Positions 34,031 through 44,830 of a stretch of 64,000 nucleotides of DNA are shown in pieces. Source of the DNA: Gluconobacter cadivus (lineage in GTDB: Bacteria; Pseudomonadota; Alphaproteobacteria; Acetobacterales; Acetobacteraceae); assembly GCF_015244745.1 (NCBI RefSeq), contig NZ_JABCQI010000001.1:62001-126000 (forward strand). The letters are read 5' to 3'. Under the pieces are notes generated by a model. It was not told the origin of the DNA and made no database searches. It saw only the letters and a list, made by a program, of their open reading frames with translations. Every line of letters begins with the position of its first letter. Position 1 is the stretch's first letter. A program made the position numbers and the translations under genes.

Positions 34031-37000
34031 TAACTGTAGCCATAGGACAGGCCGATGCTCGATCCCGGATCGTTTTCCGGCGTCGTGAAGCCCGTGACCT
34101 GACCACCCGTCCCGACCGTCGTGTTGAACTTCAGCCGCTTCGTCAAGTCGATCTGCACCTGAGCCTGCGTGCCCGAGCCGGATGTCGCCTGTTTGGCGCC
34201 AACATAGACGCCCTTCATGACGTATTTTCCGGCCTCGACACTGGTGCCCCCGTTATCGACACCGCTGCCCCCGCCAACAGCCAGACGATCCAGTCCCAGC
34301 AGGTTCTGAACCTTGGCCAGCGGATCGAACGCCGAACCGCCTGCAAGCTGCACCACCGCCGCACCCAGTTCCGCAAGCTGCGTGGTGGAGAGCGAATGGG
34401 TGTCTGTTCCGAACAGCAGAATGGACAGTACCTGATCGCGCGGCAGGCTGGGCGAGGAGACGAAATCCAGTTTCGGTGCGCTGGCATAGCCCGTCACCAG
34501 AAGGCTTGCGAGCGTGCCACTGGCATTGCGGTCCGCCCGGAAATCCAGCGTCGGATCGAGTTTATGGTTCACGCCCGAGCCGTTGAACGCCACGCGCCCG
34601 TTCGTGAAGTTGAGGTTGATCCCACCCAGATTGAAATTGCCGCGCTTGAGATCAAACCCACCATTGATCAGAGGCACCGCACTTGTCCCACGAATCCGCA
34701 GACGGCCCTGCATTTCAGCGAACACACCGTGCCCGCGCACGAAGAACTCGCCGGGCGAAATCACATCCACGCCCAGTCCGATGATCAGGCTTGATCCCGT
34801 CCCGGAGGCTGGCTTCTGCCCCGGACGGATCACGTCCAACTGCGGCACGGAGGCGGGCATGGAATTCGGAATATTGACGGTCGCGTTGGGAATATTGACC
34901 TTCCCGTCCACATCCAGTCGTGTCGTGGCCTGACCGTGAATGTGCAGATCGGTATTGATCGTCGCGGTCAGCAGTTCACTGGATACGGGACGGGCTTTGT
35001 CGGACGTAATGTGCAGATCAACGGGCAGATCGGGCCGGAAAGCTCCGACCGTGCCGTCGAGCGTGATCGTGCCGGGCCCTGCATGGGCGATGATGTGGTT
35101 GACGTTGATCGTATCCCCCGAGGCAACGAGCGCCCCGTTGATCCGGCTGAGATGCACGCCCTGCGCATAATTGTCGAAAGAGGCATTCTCCAGCCCGATC
35201 TGGCCTGACGCCCGCAGCTGCGCGGCTGTCCCTGCGACATTGAGGTTGATGCCGATTTTCCCGGCCACAGCCATGCCGTTCGCGCCCAGAACGGCATTTC
35301 CAACCGACAGATCGACATGGCCCGTGGTTGCAAGGGCGATCGCACCCGTTTTGGAAAGCGGCGCGGTTCCGCGGACTGCGAGCGCGACGGACGGGCCCGC
35401 ACCAAATGTTGCATCCACCTTCGCGGACTGTCCCGCAAGGCCGATATTCGCGAGGATCTGCGCCGCTGGAAGGGACGCCGCCGGGCCGGTCTTCATCCGC
35501 AGATCACGCCCGTTCAGCGAGACCGTTCCGGTTGGTGCTTCCAGCGTGCCGCCCAGTTTCGCCGCAAGCGAGATTGCACCCGTGGCTGACAGATCCGGCG
35601 CAAAAGGCTTTGCGATGGCGGGTGTGAGGTGATCCAGCCGCGCCGTGAGCGCGAGTGCGGGCTTGAACGTGCCCGCAATATCAACCGTTGCGGGCGACAC
35701 ACCCTGCGGTGCGAGGGTCGCTACCAGATGATCCACGCCCATCACATCGCCAAACGATACCACCGCAGGGCGGCTCAGACGCAGGCTCTCTCCTTTAACC
35801 AGAGCCGCCAGTCGGCCGAGGCGCACTGTCTTTTCGGGGACGTTCAGGACAAGGGCGGTGTCGATATTGGCCGGGGCATCCATCACGTTCTGGAAAGCCG
35901 CATTCAGCGCGACGGCCATTGCGGTCTGGGGTCCCTTGATCGTGGCATGCGCCCTGCCCGTCATGGCCTGATAGCGCAGTCCGGCGAGATCCAGCACCAG
36001 AGAGGGTTCGGGCGCATCAATCGGGTTCGCGATGGTTCCGCTGACCTTGAGAGACTGGACGGCGGCCTGCGCCATCCCCAGCATGCCGTCCAGCCCGACC
36101 TTGACGACAGGCGGCGCGCCCTCGGTCTCCGTCGTGTGCAGTCCCAGCGTCAGATGGCCGGAAATCGCCTGCCCGATCAGGCGGCGGAAATCACCCAGAT
36201 TGCGGATCGAGACATCCAGATCCCCGAGCGGGACCTTCGCCCCTTTCGGGAGGCGCAGCTTGCCTTTGCCGCTGAGGCTATTCCAGTCCAGCGTGTTGAG
36301 ATCCAGATGGTATGCACCCGCGTCATCCTGCTGGAACGCGGTATCAAGCACCAGTGGCGCATGATCGAGCGTTCCCTTAGCCGTCAGCACACCTCCCGGA
36401 TGAGATGGCAGATGCTGGACATCGGCATGGAGCGCCACAGGACCTTTCGCCACGTCTTTCGTGCCGAACTCCCCGCTCAGATCGGCTTTGACGGCCAGAT
36501 CGTCGGTCGGGCCATCGGCCGTGGCGGTCAGCGTCGTATTGCCAAGAATGGCGGGGCTGGCCTTTGCAAGATCCGGAAGCTGAACGGAAGCCTTCGTCTG
36601 CATCCGGTTGCCATGCGCCATGTCGATCGCGGACGACACCAGCATGTGCAAGGCCGCCCCCTCCAGCGCGAAACTCTTCAGCGTCAGGACATTGGCTGGA
36701 GATTTCGCCAGATCGAGCGAGAACGTGCCGCTTTTACCGACCAAATTCAGGGCCTGCGGCTGCCCGCCAGTGATCGCAAGCGTTCCTGTGCTTTTCAGCG
36801 TCAGGTCATCCTGTTTCGTCACCGGCATGGCAAAATCGGTATGCAGTCCGGCTGTGCCGCTGAGATCCGTGCTGCCCATTGCCGCCAGCGGATGCAGATC
36901 CGGCAGAGCGAGGTCCAGCTGACCTTTCGGCGCAGGCTTCAGATCCGCCGTTGCCGCGGCGTGCAGGAGAGGATGATCCAGCTTCGCCACGACCGGGACA

Positions 37001-38172
37001 GAGGCCGCCAGCGGATGCGCCAGAACGTCCAGCGTCAGCGGTGCGGACGCCAGAAGCGTGGGCTGTGAACCCGGAATACGCAAGCCATCCAGCACAGCCG
37101 CCAGATGAGCGGTCGTGTCTTCGGGTCGTGTACCTTCCACACCGTCAAACCGCGCATGCAGATGCCCGATTCCGGCCCCTGCTGCGGTCAGGGCATCGAT
37201 ATCCAGCACGCCCTGACCGTTCGGCGCCATGAGCGGGCCATGTAGATCCGTGTCCAGCGCGATGCTGTTCCACGCAATGCCCGGACGCAGCGTCATGGAC
37301 GGCGCATCCGCCTTCACATGCAGGTCCGCAACCATGCTCAGCAGGTTCATCGTTCCGCTGGCGACGGCCTTCACCGGCCCCGCCCCCAAACCGAAATCCA
37401 GCACAGCCGCCGTGAGCGGTCCGTTGAGATTCAGATGCAGATCCAGCGGGTCAAGCTGCGGCATCTGGCCCAGCGTGGTGGCAAAGCCGTTTTCACCTTC
37501 CTGATATCGCATGCCCACCGCGATGCGGTTTTTGGGCGTCTGGACACCAAGCGTCAGATTACCCGGCTGATCCAGCCGCTTCAGGGCCAGAGCGATGTCC
37601 ATGACCGGGAGCGTACGCATCGTCACGCCGTCCAGAAACGGCGCGATGCTGTGGATATGGGCGTGTCCGTCCGCTGAAAAGACGGTCGGGGTGACGGTAT
37701 AATCCGGGCTGATTTCCAGCCGCCCGACATGCAGCGATGCCAGATCGACCCGCAGATGCAGCTTTGACGGCGCAGTACTTGCAGGTGTCGGCTGCGCGGG
37801 CGCGGTGTCGGGAGCCGACACCATCTTGCGCAGAACGGTCACACGCGATGCGCTCAGGTTGGTAATCTTCGCATCCAGATGCAGCAGCGACAGCGGAGAC
37901 CAGCGCAGATCCGCGTTGTCCAGTTCGATCCAGGGGCCTTTCTCATCCTTGATGAGGAGTTTCGTCACCGCGAGATGTTGCGGCAGAAAGCCTGAAAGCC
38001 CCGAAATCTCGACCATACCGCCTGTCAGCGGGCCGATTTTCTGTTCGATCAGCCGTTGCCCAACGGGCAGGTTGATCCCGACCAGAACTCCCGTAACCGC
38101 CACGACCACCAGCCCGGCAGGAACGATGACCAGACCGGCCGCGACACGGAGAAGAACCTTGCGAACCCGCAT
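34027..38172 (-). CDS. tamB: Translocation and assembly module protein TamB
   Basis: A 1381-residue AsmA-like inner-membrane-anchored protein that spans the periplasm as a long beta taco and moves lipids or helps outer-membrane assembly with TamA. It has an N-terminal anchor (LRVAAGLVIVPAGLVVVAVTGVLVG) and thousands of bases of repeating short beta segments rich in Gly, Ala, Asp and Leu. The C-terminal DUF490 domain has VNHKLDPTLDFRADR and ends RLKFNTTVGTGGQVTGF and SIGLSYGYSY. The ATG at 38170-38172 shares a base with the tamA stop (TGATG). Confidence 0.95.
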   Translation of the reverse strand: MRVRKVLLRVAAGLVIVPAGLVVVAVTGVLVGINLPVGQRLIEQKIGPLTGGMVEISGLSGFLPQHLAVTKLLIKDEKGPWIELDNADLRWSPLSLLHLDAKITNLSASRVTVLRKMVSAPDTAPAQPTPASTAPSKLHLRVDLASLHVGRLEISPDYTVTPTVFSADGHAHIHSIAPFLDGVTMRTLPVMDIALALKRLDQPGNLTLGVQTPKNRIAVGMRYQEGENGFATTLGQMPQLDPLDLHLNLNGPLTAAVLDFGLGAGPVKAVASGTMNLLSMVADLHVKADAPSMTLRPGIAWNSIALDTDLHGPLMAPNGQGVLDIDALTAAGAGIGHLHARFDGVEGTRPEDTTAHLAAVLDGLRIPGSQPTLLASAPLTLDVLAHPLAASVPVVAKLDHPLLHAAATADLKPAPKGQLDLALPDLHPLAAMGSTDLSGTAGLHTDFAMPVTKQDDLTLKSTGTLAITGGQPQALNLVGKSGTFSLDLAKSPANVLTLKSFALEGAALHMLVSSAIDMAHGNRMQTKASVQLPDLAKASPAILGNTTLTATADGPTDDLAVKADLSGEFGTKDVAKGPVALHADVQHLPSHPGGVLTAKGTLDHAPLVLDTAFQQDDAGAYHLDLNTLDWNSLSGKGKLRLPKGAKVPLGDLDVSIRNLGDFRRLIGQAISGHLTLGLHTTETEGAPPVVKVGLDGMLGMAQAAVQSLKVSGTIANPIDAPEPSLVLDLAGLRYQAMTGRAHATIKGPQTAMAVALNAAFQNVMDAPANIDTALVLNVPEKTVRLGRLAALVKGESLRLSRPAVVSFGDVMGVDHLVATLAPQGVSPATVDIAGTFKPALALTARLDHLTPAIAKPFAPDLSATGAISLAAKLGGTLEAPTGTVSLNGRDLRMKTGPAASLPAAQILANIGLAGQSAKVDATFGAGPSVALAVRGTAPLSKTGAIALATTGHVDLSVGNAVLGANGMAVAGKIGINLNVAGTAAQLRASGQIGLENASFDNYAQGVHLSRINGALVASGDTINVNHIIAHAGPGTITLDGTVGAFRPDLPVDLHITSDKARPVSSELLTATINTDLHIHGQATTRLDVDGKVNIPNATVNIPNSMPASVPQLDVIRPGQKPASGTGSSLIIGLGVDVISPGEFFVRGHGVFAEMQGRLRIRGTSAVPLINGGFDLKRGNFNLGGINLNFTNGRVAFNGSGVNHKLDPTLDFRADRNASGTLASLLVTGYASAPKLDFVSSPSLPRDQVLSILLFGTDTHSLSTTQLAELGAAVVQLAGGSAFDPLAKVQNLLGLDRLAVGGGSGVDNGGTSVEAGKYVMKGVYVGAKQATSGSGTQAQVQIDLTKRLKFNTTVGTGGQVTGFTTPENDPGSSIGLSYGYSY

Positions 38173-40328
38173 CAGAACGTCTCCCCGAGGCCGAAATACA
38201 GTTCCCATTTATCGCCCTGCGGCGGCCGGTTCATCGGAAGCGCCACGTCAACGCGGATCGGACCGATCGGCGTGAAATATCGTACGCCCCCACCATATCC
38301 GACCCGGAGCGTTCCCTGCCCCGGCCGTGATCCCGTTCCGACCTGCCCGGCATCCACGAAGCCGGCAAAACCCAGATTCATTGGCAGACGCTGACGGAAT
38401 TCGACACTGCCCGCATCCATGGACGTCCCGCCGATCGCATATTTTGTGCGGCCGTATTGCGGCCCCACGCCCTGATAGCGGAAGCCGCGCACCGTTGCCG
38501 GGCCACCCGCATAGAGCCGCTGATCGGGCGGGATCTGATAGGTCGACGCGCCCTGCACGGAACCGACGATACCCCTGACTGCAATCACGCTACGGCCGGG
38601 TCTGGAAATCCCGAGATGGTGCAGATCGAAATAGGTCGAAGCCTGTGCGGAGAGAAGCGTGAAGAACGTCGATCCGCTTTCCAGAGATTCCGAGGGCGTG
38701 ATGGACAGCGACGCCCGCACGCCGTGCGTGGCCGGGTCGATCGGATTGGACAGGCGCGTATTATCGAATGTCGCGTTCAAAGGCGCTGCAACGATGAAAT
38801 AACTGCGTGTGTCGCCGAACTGTTTGATCTGTTCCTGCTCGCCCATCAGGCTGCCCGAGAGGTTCCAGTATTTCCCCACATGCCGGTTCAGCCCTGCGCG
38901 GGCGATGATGGCGGTCTGGTGGTAGGAATAGAGAAGCTGACGCACCCCTTCGAGGCGCACGCTCAGATTCTGTCCTTTCGACAGAAAGTCCGGCTTCATG
39001 AAATCCGCATAGACATCGTAGCCCAGCCCCTGCTGTGCGGAGCCGCCAAGCCCCGTGACCAGAGCTGTCAGTTTTAGCTGCTCGGCATTGCCGAACAGAT
39101 TGTGATGCGTCCAGCTTGCCCCCAGACGGCCGCCAAGATCGGTCGAATAGCCAACTTCAGCCGAAAGCGTACGCCGCTTGGCTTCCTTGAAGCTGAACTC
39201 GATGGGCATGGCCTGAAGAATTCCCGGCATCAGGGTACGACTGGGCGGCAGGGTAATGATGGGCGGGGCATTGCGAACCTGCACGGACGCGAACACACCC
39301 GTACTCACCAGATCCTGACGCGCGGCCTCGATCCGGGAGGGGCGATACAGTTCGCCCTCTTTCAATTCCAGCCGGTTACGCAGGAAGCTCTGGTTGGTAT
39401 GGACCAGCCCCTCCATTCCTATGGGACCAATCACCACCCTTGGCCCGCGCTGGACGCGGAACACGATGTCGAGCTTTTGTGCCTGAGGCTCCAGATAGGC
39501 CACGGGCGTCGAGACACTTGCGGTCGCGTAGCCGTCTTCCTGGAGCTGATTGAGAAGGGTGTTCTGAGCGGCCAAAACGGTCTCGGCCACTGCGGGCTGG
39601 CCGGAGGACAGATCAAACGCCTTACGCTCATCTGGTGCGAGCGTGACGGACTGAGACTGTGCAACGGCCTGCGCGAAGGTTACCGGAGCAGTGGCGGCAG
39701 AAGCGGCTTCGGTCGGGACTTTGGTTTTGGCTTTGGACGTGGAGGCCTTCGTGGTGGGCGCTTTCGCGATTTGAGAGCCTGCTACGGGTGCCGGTGCGAC
39801 AGCCTTTTCGAGGGGCGCAAGGAGCGCGATGCTTCCAAGACTGAAGCGTGGCCCAAGAGTGGCGGAAATCGTGATGGCGACTTTCTGGTTTTTTTCCAGC
39901 GCCTTGAGAATATCCGGCAAGGATGGGTCCTTGCCGTTTACGACCCGCGTCCCGACCCTGACGCTGATCTGCACGGAACCCGCATAATATCCCTGCGATT
40001 CCAGCGCGATATTCACCCGGTCATAATCGCTGCGGATCCGCCCGGCGAGCGCATAGGCCCCGACGGCATGGGATGCCTGAAGGGACTCAAGCTGGGATGA
40101 TGCGCTGATCGCGGCATCCAGTTCCGGATGCTTCGTGGGGGTCAGTGTCACGGTGTAAGGGATGGCGGGCTCGGAAGTTCCATCTGAAACCGGCTGAGCG
40201 GTCGCAGCCGTTTTGGGTGCCTTCGCATACAGGGGCAACGGCGCACAGAACACCGTTACGACACCCAGCATGCAGGACATCGAAACGACTGATACAGAAT
40301 AAGAAACTGAGCGGCGGCCTGACTTCAC
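38172..40328 (-). CDS. tamA: Outer-membrane assembly protein TamA (BamA superfamily)
   Basis: A 718-residue protein. The start is a GTG at 40326-40328 with AGGA six bases upstream, giving MKSGRRSVSYS and a signal peptide ending in LYAKA. POTRA domains occupy about 40-400, and the 16-strand barrel with GYSTDLGGRLGASWTHHNLFGNAEQ, RGFRYQGVG and RVDVALPMNR occupies the rest, ending in Phe. An Ala/Lys/Thr-rich low-complexity insert (around nt 39655-39810) interrupts the POTRA region. It is paired with tamB as usual and divergent from plsC. Confidence 0.93.
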   Translation of the reverse strand: MKSGRRSVSYSVSVVSMSCMLGVVTVFCAPLPLYAKAPKTAATAQPVSDGTSEPAIPYTVTLTPTKHPELDAAISASSQLESLQASHAVGAYALAGRIRSDYDRVNIALESQGYYAGSVQISVRVGTRVVNGKDPSLPDILKALEKNQKVAITISATLGPRFSLGSIALLAPLEKAVAPAPVAGSQIAKAPTTKASTSKAKTKVPTEAASAATAPVTFAQAVAQSQSVTLAPDERKAFDLSSGQPAVAETVLAAQNTLLNQLQEDGYATASVSTPVAYLEPQAQKLDIVFRVQRGPRVVIGPIGMEGLVHTNQSFLRNRLELKEGELYRPSRIEAARQDLVSTGVFASVQVRNAPPIITLPPSRTLMPGILQAMPIEFSFKEAKRRTLSAEVGYSTDLGGRLGASWTHHNLFGNAEQLKLTALVTGLGGSAQQGLGYDVYADFMKPDFLSKGQNLSVRLEGVRQLLYSYHQTAIIARAGLNRHVGKYWNLSGSLMGEQEQIKQFGDTRSYFIVAAPLNATFDNTRLSNPIDPATHGVRASLSITPSESLESGSTFFTLLSAQASTYFDLHHLGISRPGRSVIAVRGIVGSVQGASTYQIPPDQRLYAGGPATVRGFRYQGVGPQYGRTKYAIGGTSMDAGSVEFRQRLPMNLGFAGFVDAGQVGTGSRPGQGTLRVGYGGGVRYFTPIGPIRVDVALPMNRPPQGDKWELYFGLGETF

Positions 40329-40547
40329 CGTGCGTCCTGAAAATCTGTCTTGAGGGTATTTCCGGCCTGTAAAAGCCGGATACGGGCGCGCAGACCGAAC
40401 GACAGGACTGCATAATCCGAGGAACCTTGCACGGCGCTCCCTGTCAAGCCCTCCATGGCGGAGACAGCCCGGAAAAATGCTCTGTTTGAAGGCGTGGAAA
40501 CAAACAAGATTGTGTCGTCCCTGCGAAAACCGTATCACTCAGCACCC

Positions 40548-41504
40548 ATGTCCCATCGTGATGCCAAGACCCCGAAGAGCCGACGCGGTCACAACCGTCC
40601 CGTCGTGGATGAAAATGCCGCCTTCCCGGCTTTTCAGCCGACAACATCCACATCCTTCTACAGCCGTCTACGCTGTGCGCTGCGCCTCTCCCTCGTCCTG
40701 ATCTGGACGTTCTGGGCGTGCAGTCTTCAGGCCGTTCTGGTGCGTCTGCCCGGGCGGTTGAAAATCATGATGCCGCGCATTTACTGGAGAGGCGTGTGCC
40801 GGATTCTGGGCATCAAGACAAAAGTCATCGGCCAGAGCGCGGGTGGCGTCCGGACTGCAAAGGACGTCCGGAACGGCAAACGCCCGGTGGTGTTCGTGGC
40901 CAATCACTGCTCCTGGCTGGACATCGCCATTATCGGCAGCGAGCTTCCTGTCGTCTTTGTCGCCAAGGGCGAGGTCGGCAAATGGCCCCTCATCGGTACG
41001 GCGTCCCGTCTGGGCCGCACGATTTTCGTCAGCCGCAACCGTCAGGATACCGGCCGCGAGCTTCAGGAAATGGCCGCACATCTGTGGGATGGGGACGATA
41101 TTGTTTTGTTCCCCGAAGGCACGTCCTCGGACGGCTCGCGCGTTCTGCCGTTCCTGTCGTCGTTTTTCGCGGTCGCGAAACCCGGACGTCTGGAAAAAGT
41201 CGGCCTGCCCAAGGCCCCGCCCGTTCTGATCCAGCCCGTTTCCGTCGTTTATGACAGTCTGGAAGGCCTGCCGGTCGGACGAAGTCGCCGGAATGTGTTT
41301 TCATGGTATGGCGACATGGACCTTGCGCCGCATCTCTGGTCCTTCGGCCAATGGCGGACCATGGGAGCATCTTTGATGCTGCATGAACCGATCACGCCGG
41401 ATGAGTTCCTCTCCCGCAAGGACCTGTCCCGCGCGACGTACGAGGCCGTCAATACCGGCGCCGCAGACCTCCGCCGCGGCCAGCCCAAAGCGGCCGGGGC
41501 CTGA
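40548..41504 (+). CDS. plsC: 1-acyl-sn-glycerol-3-phosphate acyltransferase
   Basis: A 318-residue membrane acyltransferase making phosphatidic acid from lysophosphatidic acid. Seen: a membrane segment LRLSLVLIWTFWACSLQAVLV, block I NHCSWLD (the catalytic NHx4D-type His and Asp), block II GRTIFVSRNR and block III FPEGTSSDG. The ATG at 40548 is chosen over one at 40455 because similarity begins later and the earlier one would crowd the divergent tamA promoter. Neither has a clear ribosome site. The N-terminal 45 residues are basic and probably disordered. Confidence 0.87.
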   Translation: MSHRDAKTPKSRRGHNRPVVDENAAFPAFQPTTSTSFYSRLRCALRLSLVLIWTFWACSLQAVLVRLPGRLKIMMPRIYWRGVCRILGIKTKVIGQSAGGVRTAKDVRNGKRPVVFVANHCSWLDIAIIGSELPVVFVAKGEVGKWPLIGTASRLGRTIFVSRNRQDTGRELQEMAAHLWDGDDIVLFPEGTSSDGSRVLPFLSSFFAVAKPGRLEKVGLPKAPPVLIQPVSVVYDSLEGLPVGRSRRNVFSWYGDMDLAPHLWSFGQWRTMGASLMLHEPITPDEFLSRKDLSRATYEAVNTGAADLRRGQPKAAGA

Positions 41505-41749
41505 AATGCAGGCTGCAATCCAGTCTGCCATCAGGTTTATCTTGACTTGAAGCCTGCCTCCACGCCACTTTCGGATTATGACACGGCGGCAACCCGGCTT
41601 TCGTGTCCGGAGGTGGTATTACCCATTCAGGCCCGTCTGATCATCCGTCGGCCCGTTGTGCTCGGCCAGCCGTTCTCCGGAACAGGCTTGACCCCGAGGA
41701 TGCCTGCCCCGATGTGTGTGCCTGATTCTGCCATTCCCGGACCGAGACC

Positions 41750-43177
41750 TTGACCGCCACGCCGACTTCCCCAGCCATGCCCGCTTCTTCCGATCCCGCG
41801 TCCGCCGTGCAGGCACCGCGCGGCCTTCATGTCATCACATGGGGCTGCCAGATGAACGTGTATGACAGCGCACGCATGGCCGATGTCCTGCGTCCGCTTG
41901 GATATGGTCCGGTCGAGCGTCCCGAAGACGCGGACATGGTCATTCTCAACACCTGTCACATTCGCGAACGGGCGACCGAAAAGGTCTTTTCCGAACTCGG
42001 ACGCCTACGCAAAATCCGTGACGAGCGGATCGGCAACGGTCAGGATCGGACCATTATCGCGGTGGCAGGCTGCGTCGCACAGGCCGAGGGCGAGGTCATT
42101 CTCTCCCGCGCGCCTTATGTCGATCTGGTTCTCGGCCCGCAGACCTATCACAAACTGCCCGAAATGGTGGCCCGCGCCGCCCGTGCGGGTGGTGCGGTGA
42201 TCGAGACGGACTTTCCGGTCGAGCAGAAATTCGATTTTCTGCCCACGGAAGCAGCTCCCCAGACGCAGGGCAATCTCACGGCGTTCCTCACCATTCAGGA
42301 AGGTTGTGACAAGTTCTGCTCGTTCTGCGTCGTGCCCTACACCCGTGGCGCGGAAACGAGTCGTCCGGTTTCTTCCGTTCTGGCGGAAGCGCGACGGATG
42401 GCTGAAAGTGGCGTGCGTGAAATCACGCTGCTCGGGCAGAACGTCAATGCCTATCATGGCGATGACGGCAACGGCGGCAGTGCGACGTTGGCGGGACTGG
42501 TCGAGCAGCTCGCACAGATCCCCGGTCTGGGCCGCATCCGCTACATGACGTCCCATCCCCGCGACGTGGATCAGAGCCTGATCGACGCGCATCGGGACAA
42601 TCCGGCACTGATGCCATTCCTGCATCTGCCGGTGCAGAGCGGCTCGGACCGGATCCTCAAGGCCATGAACCGTGGCCACACGGCGGACGAATATCGCGAG
42701 AGCGTCCGCAAGCTGCGCGAAGCCCGCCCGGATCTGGCCCTGTCGTCCGATTTCATCGTCGGTCATCCCGGCGAGACGGAAGAAGATTTCGAAGCAACCA
42801 TGCAGCTCGTGCGCGATATCGGTTTCGCCATGGCCTACAGTTTCAAATATTCTCCCCGTCCGGGCACCCCCGCCGCAGGCCAGCCGATGCAGGTGCCCGA
42901 GGACGTGAAGGACCGTCGTCTGGCTGAGTTGCAGGCGCTTCTGCGCGAACAGCAGGACGCCTTCAATGCCGACATGGTCGGGACGGTGCAGGAAATCCTG
43001 GTGACGAACCGGGGCCGCAAGCCCGGGCAAATCGCCGGACGTTCGCCTTACCTTCAGCCAGTTCACTTCGACGGCCCCGATCATCTGATCGGCTCCACCG
43101 TCAAGGTCGCCATCACCACACGCCGCACCAATTCCCTGGGCGGCACCCTGATCCGGGAGACAGCCTTCGCTTGCTGA
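41750..43177 (+). CDS. miaB: tRNA-2-methylthio-N6-dimethylallyladenosine synthase
   Basis: A 475-residue radical-SAM methylthiotransferase acting on A37 of tRNA. The N-terminal UPF0004 domain has the three Cys of the auxiliary cluster ([22 protein letters not shown]). The SAM cluster is in [28 protein letters not shown] is strongly conserved, and a TRAM domain ends the protein. The TTG at 41750 gives MTATPTS. An ATG nine codons later is an alternative. The 245 bases before it show no other gene I can support. It starts the miaB-phoH-ybeY-corC unit. Confidence 0.95.
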   Translation: MTATPTSPAMPASSDPASAVQAPRGLHVITWGCQMNVYDSARMADVLRPLGYGPVERPEDADMVILNTCHIRERATEKVFSELGRLRKIRDERIGNGQDRTIIAVAGCVAQAEGEVILSRAPYVDLVLGPQTYHKLPEMVARAARAGGAVIETDFPVEQKFDFLPTEAAPQTQGNLTAFLTIQEGCDKFCSFCVVPYTRGAETSRPVSSVLAEARRMAESGVREITLLGQNVNAYHGDDGNGGSATLAGLVEQLAQIPGLGRIRYMTSHPRDVDQSLIDAHRDNPALMPFLHLPVQSGSDRILKAMNRGHTADEYRESVRKLREARPDLALSSDFIVGHPGETEEDFEATMQLVRDIGFAMAYSFKYSPRPGTPAAGQPMQVPEDVKDRRLAELQALLREQQDAFNADMVGTVQEILVTNRGRKPGQIAGRSPYLQPVHFDGPDHLIGSTVKVAITTRRTNSLGGTLIRETAFAC

Positions 43178-44355
43178 CAACGCACCCGACCCGTCCCGTC
43201 GCCACCAGCAGTGGCTCCGAAGGCAACCGCACCGTTGCCTTGCGTTTCAACGACAACATCCTGCTCCAGCGCCTGCTGGGAGACCATGACCGGCATCTCG
43301 TCCGATTGGAGGAAGGGTTCAACGTCAAGCTGTCCTGTCGTGGCAACAAGATTGCCATTTCCGGCGAAACGGACACGGTCGGGCGCGCGCAGGCGGCCAT
43401 CATCGCGCTGTACAACCAGCTCGAACAGGGCGGTACGATTGATGCCTCGCAGGTCGATGGCGTCATTCGCCTGACGGCCCTCCCGAGCCGTCCGGAGCGT
43501 CCGGTCGATACACGGCAGGCCCGGCCGATTGCTTCGCAGGAGCCTCCTTCGCGCGGCAATGGCCAGCGCCGTCCGGAAAAGGGTCATGGCAAACCGCAAA
43601 CGCTGCCTGCCGCTCCGTTCGGGGACCTACCCGCCATCCGGACCAAACGCGGTGTCATCGCGCCGCGCTCGCACGGTCAGGCCGCCTATATGGAAATGCT
43701 GGCCAATACCGACATGGTGTTCGGCATCGGTCCGGCTGGCACGGGCAAGACCTATCTCGCAGTCGCACAGGCCGTTGGCATGCTGCTCGCGGGACAGGTG
43801 GACCGGATCGTGCTGTCACGACCGGCCGTCGAAGCTGGTGAGCGCCTCGGCTTCCTGCCCGGCGATATGCGCGAAAAGATCGACCCCTATCTGCGCCCGC
43901 TTTACGACGCCCTGCATGACATGATGCCGGGCGATCAGGTGGTGCGCCGCATGGGGACGGGTGAGATCGAAGTGGCGCCGCTCGCCTTCATGCGTGGACG
44001 CACGCTTGCTCATTCCTACGTCATTCTGGACGAAGCCCAGAATACGACCGCAGCCCAGATGAAGATGTTCCTCACCCGCATGGGCGAAGGCACACGCATG
44101 GCCATTACGGGCGATCTGAGTCAGATCGACCTGCCGAATGGTGTATCATCCGGTCTGCGCGAAGCGGTCGAGACCCTCGAAGGCATCAAGGGAATCGGCA
44201 TAACGCGTTTTTCTTCCGAAGATGTGGTGCGCCATCCGCTGGTTGCCCGTATCGTCGATGCCTATGAACAGAAAGCGCCAGCCCCCCGGGACGTGTTCCG
44301 GAACAGGCTGCGCCGGGAAAACAATGGAACCTCCAAGTCGACACGCCGGCACTGA
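43171..44355 (+). CDS. phoH: PhoH-like ATPase
   Basis: A 394-residue PhoH/YbeZ family protein. An N-terminal KH-like segment (about 20-95) is followed by a Pro/Arg/Gln-rich linker and the P-loop [16 protein letters not shown] near 190. LDEAQNTT is Walker B and [11 protein letters not shown] is the sensor. YbeZ partners with YbeY, encoded next, in rRNA maturation. The TTG start overlaps the miaB stop by seven bases, and a GGGAGA lies 11 bases upstream. An ATG start is not available near the family N terminus. Confidence 0.94.
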   Translation: MLTTHPTRPVATSSGSEGNRTVALRFNDNILLQRLLGDHDRHLVRLEEGFNVKLSCRGNKIAISGETDTVGRAQAAIIALYNQLEQGGTIDASQVDGVIRLTALPSRPERPVDTRQARPIASQEPPSRGNGQRRPEKGHGKPQTLPAAPFGDLPAIRTKRGVIAPRSHGQAAYMEMLANTDMVFGIGPAGTGKTYLAVAQAVGMLLAGQVDRIVLSRPAVEAGERLGFLPGDMREKIDPYLRPLYDALHDMMPGDQVVRRMGTGEIEVAPLAFMRGRTLAHSYVILDEAQNTTAAQMKMFLTRMGEGTRMAITGDLSQIDLPNGVSSGLREAVETLEGIKGIGITRFSSEDVVRHPLVARIVDAYEQKAPAPRDVFRNRLRRENNGTSKSTRRH

Positions 44356-44830
44356 CATCATTATCGAGGACGCGCGCTGGCGCGCCTCGGTGCCGGGAAC
44401 GGAGCGTGCAATCCGGCGCGCTCTCATCGCGGTCGCCCGTCAGGGCGGCCTCGATTTCACGCAGTCTCCGGCCCCTTCGATCCTTCTGGCAACGGACCGG
44501 GTCGTCAAGCGCCTCAATGCGCGCTTCCGGGACAGGAACAAGCCCACGAACGTCCTGACGTTCGAGCCGCTTTCGCCGGAGCATGGCGGAGACATCGTGC
44601 TGGGCTACGAAACTGTCCGCCGGGAAGCAGACGCCGCACGACGCTCGCTGAAGGCGCATCTGTCGCATCTTGTGGTGCATGGCGCATTGCATCTCGCTGG
44701 CTATGACCACCATCATCCCGGTGAAGCCCGGGAAATGGAGGGCATCGAAACCCGGACGCTCCGCTCCCTCGGCTTTGGCGATCCATGGCAGCAGGGCAAC
44801 GGGCAGATGGCGGGGAGTGTCCGGATATGA
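44324..44830 (+). CDS. ybeY: Endoribonuclease YbeY
   Basis: A 168-residue zinc-dependent rRNA maturation factor. The metal motif HGALHLAGYDHH is near 122-133, and NVLTFEPL is the conserved NVLSFP-type strand. The ATG at 44324 overlaps the phoH 3' end by 32 bases. Its stop forms ATGA with the corC-type gene. The N terminus ([19 protein letters not shown]) fits the family length. It acts with PhoH/YbeZ and Era in 16S rRNA processing. Confidence 0.94.
   Translation: MEPPSRHAGTDIIIEDARWRASVPGTERAIRRALIAVARQGGLDFTQSPAPSILLATDRVVKRLNARFRDRNKPTNVLTFEPLSPEHGGDIVLGYETVRREADAARRSLKAHLSHLVVHGALHLAGYDHHHPGEAREMEGIETRTLRSLGFGDPWQQGNGQMAGSVRI

Noticed and set aside
35629-37068. 479-codon plus-strand frame inside tamB
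   Set aside because: Antisense to tamB, with a composition rich in Arg, His and Gln typical of reverse-frame shadows.
41547-41753. Possible 68-codon gene before miaB
   Set aside because: Pro-rich with no motif, a TTG start with no ribosome site, and it runs into the miaB start. The stretch probably holds the miaB promoter.
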